From the NCBI RefSeq assembly GCF_045862395.1, contig NZ_AP023087.1:4278001-4342000 (forward strand): a stretch of 64,000 bases of DNA. Direction: 5' to 3'. The position numbers were made by a program, and so were the translations under genes. This document shows positions 61,069 through 64,000 of this stretch, piece after piece (positions within the stretch are counted from its first letter, which is position 1; every line of letters starts with the position of its first letter). This DNA comes from Marinicellulosiphila megalodicopiae (GTDB taxonomy: Bacteria; Pseudomonadota; Gammaproteobacteria; Pseudomonadales; Natronospirillaceae). The notes below the pieces were generated by a model. That model made no database searches, was not told the DNA's origin, and was given only the letters and a program-made list of their open reading frames with translations.

Positions 61069-61347
61069 ATGGCGAAAGCCGACGACAAAAAGCCTAAAGC
61101 CTCAGCTACCAAAAATAAAGCGCCCGCTAAACACAAACCAGCTAGCACTAAGCCAAAAGCACCGAAACTAAAACAGGCACTACAAAGCCTAACAACCATG
61201 AATTTACATAGTGGACACACCAAGCAATGTTTTTTGATTCAACATAGCAAACACCTGAGCAAGCAATTTGCCCGACTCACGCATATATTCAATTTCTTGG
61301 GGGGTTTTGATTTTGACTTGCCTAAACTTCATCGATCATCACCCTAA
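61069..61347 (+). CDS. Small basic hypothetical protein
   Basis: The start is placed at MAKADDKKPKASATKNKAPA because the region upstream of this ATG (back to 60976) has poor coding character and contains a TATAAT-like sequence. The 92-residue frame has an alanine/lysine/proline-rich, histone-H1-like N-terminal part (AKADDKKPKASATKNKAPAK, HKPASTKPKAPKLKQ) and a C-terminal half without clear structure (LNLHSGHTK-like, HIFNFLGGFDFDLPKL). It could bind DNA, be a decayed gene, or be chance. It abuts the minus-strand frame at 61344-61439. Confidence 0.45.
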   Translation: MAKADDKKPKASATKNKAPAKHKPASTKPKAPKLKQALQSLTTMNLHSGHTKQCFLIQHSKHLSKQFARLTHIFNFLGGFDFDLPKLHRSSP

Positions 61348-61439
61348 ATTGAGGACGATTTAGTTGTTAGCAAAAGCTTTTTAACCAACTGATTAAAAGT
61401 TAACTCTGGATGAAGCTCAGTCATCATGCCGATTTTCAT
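61344..61439 (-). CDS. Possible small ORF, 31 residues
   Basis: A frame MKIGMMTELHPELTFNQLVK, ending KLLLTTKSSSI, has protein-like composition (helix followed by a Lys/Leu-rich stretch) but no ribosome-binding site, with a stop 5 codons upstream. It may be a remnant of a longer gene on the minus strand. Confidence 0.25.
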   Translation of the reverse strand: MKIGMMTELHPELTFNQLVKKLLLTTKSSSI

Positions 61440-61536
61440 CCAAAATTTTATTTATATTAACCAAGCATAACCAATGAAATGAACACTAACATCATCGATT
61501 ACGCTAGGTAATTTAATGTACTTAAATCACTCTTTT

Positions 61537-64000
61537 TCAAACATTAAAAAAGCGATTTCTTGTAACCGCTCTAAACCAAAGGGAGATTAACATTAGAATC
61601 AGAACTAATGCAGAAATACTTCCAGACTCCTCCTTAGGCTCTTCAGGTAACTCTGGATCTTCAGGAGACTCAACTACATCTAAGACTGTTAATTGAATCA
61701 AATGCTCATACTTAATATCATCAACAATTACAGATAACCTTATCTCATGCTCACCAACACTTAACGATTGAGTACCCAAAACCGAAGAATTCGAAACATT
61801 TCCATCTAATGAAGATGTCCAAACCAAATTTTCAGAAACATCATTTCCAGTATTTGTGACAGCACTTGCTAAAATAGAATGTGACTCTCCTACAAATAGC
61901 TGTTCAAAATCAAGATCAACAACTATATCAACAACTACTTCCAACACAGTAATAAAACAACAACTTTCAAACTCTACATCGTGTTCCTCATCTGAAAGGT
62001 GAGCTTCAATTCTATAATCTCCAGCGTCCACCCCCTGAAGATTCCACTCATAAGAATCATTTTTACCATCTAGATCCTCTTCTAACCCAGCCACAATTTC
62101 AATACGCTGAGCATCACTAACGGCAAACAATGAAATCAAAGCATTGCTATCTTCATCTTCATCTTCCCATTGAATAGTAACAAATTGTGCTTCCACTATT
62201 TCTTGATCAATAGGGAAAACAAACTCAAACCTTGGAGCTTGATTTAAAATAGGAAGCATAATATTAAATTCAAAAGTATCACTTGGCGCACTTTGAAGCG
62301 CCTCCTCATCCACAGCAATTACATTCCAATAATAATTCTGATTATTTGACAATACTCCTGACTCAATTGTGATACTTGTTGAATCCGATTCCATTGAAAG
62401 TACGCTATCCTCTAAATTGATATCAGAGTACATATTAAAAATATATGTTACGGAATCTGAATCTACATCGGATGTTTCAAACACCTCTAACGGAAATACT
62501 AAAGTATTAAGTGTCGCCAAATTTGCTGGTGATTGCAGCAAAACTTGTTCAGGTGCTTCATTTGTTTCATTGACAAAAAACTCGGACTCTAACCACTGAC
62601 TTGAAACAGTATTATCACTCGCTTTTACTCTCCAATAATACATTTGATTCTCAACCAAATCAGAAACACTCCAAATAACCGAACCATTCATTTCAACAAG
62701 CACCTCTTTTGAAGTCGCATCATCAAATAAATTGTTATCTGCCAATTCAAACATATAGCTTACCGCTTGGCCTTCAGGATCAATCGCCGCATCACTTCTT
62801 AGTTCAGCAAATGATGTGCTTAATTCTCCATTAGGAGATAGATTGCCTAAACCAAGTGGTGCATGATTTTGAGTACTAACAAAAATTTCAGCATTTGAAG
62901 TAATAACCTGATCATTTGAATCGGATATCTCAGCCAACCAGTAATATTGAGTATCCTCTATCAATGACACATCAAGAGTCCAAGAGCTGTTTCCATCACT
63001 TGGAACACTAAGTGCTGAAGATTGAGCAATCAATAAATCATTTGAATCGTAAACTCTATATTGAATAGTTAAATCATCATTGTCGATATCACTAATACCT
63101 GAAACAAAAAGTTCAGGCTGAACGTTACTAATCTGAGTATTTAAGGGGATGACTTCATTGTATACTGGCGCATCATTTTGTGAATTAATAAAAAAATCTG
63201 CATAAACCCAATCAGTTAAAATAGGAGTATTCGTTATAGATTGAGCTCGTGCTCTCCAATAATAAGTTTGATTATCAATTAGCGCTTCTGTTAGTTCATC
63301 TTCCATTAACAGCCACGTTGTATTGATATTAGATTCATCAATTAAACTAGAAGCTAAAACATTAGAAAAATCAGATTCCGAACTTAACTCAAATATATAC
63401 TGGACTTGTATCAATTCAATATGAGAAGCATTCACAACAGATAATTCAGGTAAAAAAGGCGCTATTGAATCTTCAAATATTTCAGAAGAGTTAAGTGGGG
63501 CATTAACCATCGGCATAGTTAATACTAAATCAAAGATCGCCGGGTTTAGCCCATAACCTAATTCTTCAGAATTATTTAAACCATCATTATCAAAATCTGT
63601 TTCTAATGTTTGAGTCAAATCTGAAAAATACTGAAACTCCAGCTTATCCCTGAATCCGTCACTATCACTGTCGCTTTCTAGAATATTCAAAACTAAATCT
63701 AATGAGTTAAATTTACCTTGATTATCTCGTACCAATGCAGAGATAACATGCTCACCTGGCATTAGCATTACATCAATTACAGCACCTTGTCCTAATACAC
63801 CCTCTAAATTAGATTGCCAAATAATTTCATTAGAAATATCTCCTTGCTCTAAATCATTTGCTGAACTAGAAAGCTCAATTATTTGGTCATCGTATAAACT
63901 TCCTTGATGTATTAAAGCTGTTAATACCGGCGATTCATTAGTATCAAATATTTCGTATTGATGAGTTCTTACTACATTAAACTCTACATTTAAATCAAAC
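61537..64000 (-). CDS. Large Ig-like surface protein, C-terminal part (partial)
   Basis: The frame is open to the right edge, so at least 820 residues are visible; the apparent start at 63768 is internal. Repeated beta-sandwich domains carry recurring YYWRA/YYWRV motifs (for example NQTYYWRARAQS, NQMYYWRVKASD, NQNYYWNVIAVD) and DSDSDG/DFDNDG calcium-binding loops of the thrombospondin-3/EF-hand-like type. Near the C terminus an acidic Pro/Glu spacer (PEDPELPEEPKEESG) precedes a hydrophobic helix (ISALVLILMLISLWF) and basic end (RAVTRNR). This tripartite tail resembles a GlyGly-CTERM-like or other sorting signal, although the usual Gly-Gly is SGS here. It is probably a secreted or surface adhesin-like protein. 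Confidence 0.88.
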   Translation of the reverse strand, partial: FDLNVEFNVVRTHQYEIFDTNESPVLTALIHQGSLYDDQIIELSSSANDLEQGDISNEIIWQSNLEGVLGQGAVIDVMLMPGEHVISALVRDNQGKFNSLDLVLNILESDSDSDGFRDKLEFQYFSDLTQTLETDFDNDGLNNSEELGYGLNPAIFDLVLTMPMVNAPLNSSEIFEDSIAPFLPELSVVNASHIELIQVQYIFELSSESDFSNVLASSLIDESNINTTWLLMEDELTEALIDNQTYYWRARAQSITNTPILTDWVYADFFINSQNDAPVYNEVIPLNTQISNVQPELFVSGISDIDNDDLTIQYRVYDSNDLLIAQSSALSVPSDGNSSWTLDVSLIEDTQYYWLAEISDSNDQVITSNAEIFVSTQNHAPLGLGNLSPNGELSTSFAELRSDAAIDPEGQAVSYMFELADNNLFDDATSKEVLVEMNGSVIWSVSDLVENQMYYWRVKASDNTVSSQWLESEFFVNETNEAPEQVLLQSPANLATLNTLVFPLEVFETSDVDSDSVTYIFNMYSDINLEDSVLSMESDSTSITIESGVLSNNQNYYWNVIAVDEEALQSAPSDTFEFNIMLPILNQAPRFEFVFPIDQEIVEAQFVTIQWEDEDEDSNALISLFAVSDAQRIEIVAGLEEDLDGKNDSYEWNLQGVDAGDYRIEAHLSDEEHDVEFESCCFITVLEVVVDIVVDLDFEQLFVGESHSILASAVTNTGNDVSENLVWTSSLDGNVSNSSVLGTQSLSVGEHEIRLSVIVDDIKYEHLIQLTVLDVVESPEDPELPEEPKEESGSISALVLILMLISLWFRAVTRNRFFNV

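Noticed and set aside
60990..61223. Minus-strand frame of 77 codons with hydrophobic composition
   Set aside because: It is the reverse complement of a Lys/Ala/Pro-rich region, which gives a false hydrophobic protein.

Overview
The window looks like chromosomal DNA of an AT-rich, probably marine gammaproteobacterium. The evidence is a complete S10-spc-alpha ribosomal cluster in gammaproteobacterial order (rpsJ to rplQ, including secY, rpmJ and rpoA), together with radD (yejH), mutY and mscS homologues, beta-glucan hydrolases with lipoprotein signals, and PKD and Ig-like secreted proteins. I cannot name the genus. Everything was read by eye; no alignment or search was run.

Layout. 0.2-6.8 kb: integron-type gene cassettes on the minus strand, separated by about 100-bp imperfect palindromes that look like attC sites. 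No integrase gene is present beside them (a CALIN-like cluster). The cassettes carry a 2-TM beta-rich protein, a GNAT acetyltransferase, a secreted NTR/TIMP-like protein, an inverted two-gene cassette (coiled coil + HNH nuclease) and unknown proteins. The array is damaged by a 5'-truncated group II intron and by a small MITE-like element inside an attC. 6.8-8.2 kb: gene-free DNA with a hairpin-bearing 92-bp tandem repeat. 8.2-16.7 kb: methyltransferase, a lipoprotein with PKD domains and a circularly permuted GH16 lichenase, an SDR/LysR divergent pair and membrane proteins of unknown role.

16.9-24.1 kb: three membrane-anchored di-haem c-type cytochromes of the CcpA/MauG/RoxA type with one cytochrome P450 among them, arranged as two transcription units. 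24.1-26.6 kb: decayed DNA with a Fic-family remnant, a TPR-like gene split at an A7 run and an IS4-like transposase tail. 26.6-29.6 kb: an overlapping three-gene operon matching the ABC-three-component (ABC-3C) class of predicted conflict systems: SMEK-type effector, middle component 6 and DUF2326 ATPase. 29.6-46.1 kb: ilvD, a PfkB kinase, a RibD-like reductase, a GH3 glucosidase lipoprotein, radD, envelope proteins, mutY, mscS, a CvfB-like S1 protein and a LysR regulator, with REP-like GGATCTGACCC repeats around ilvD and the PfkB gene.

46.2-59.9 kb: the ribosomal cluster, transcribed leftwards from a near-consensus promoter at 60.0 kb and ended by a strong bidirectional terminator at 46.18 kb. 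The right edge holds a small lipoprotein and the C-terminal part (at least 820 residues) of a large Ig-like surface protein with a C-terminal membrane-sorting tail.

How the genes work together: the GH16 lichenase and GH3 glucosidase would hydrolyse mixed-linkage or laminarin-type glucans at the cell surface; the P450/cytochrome set looks like an oxidative pathway for a hydrophobic substrate; the integron cassettes and the ABC-3C operon are the accessory, probably defensive, component of an otherwise housekeeping region.
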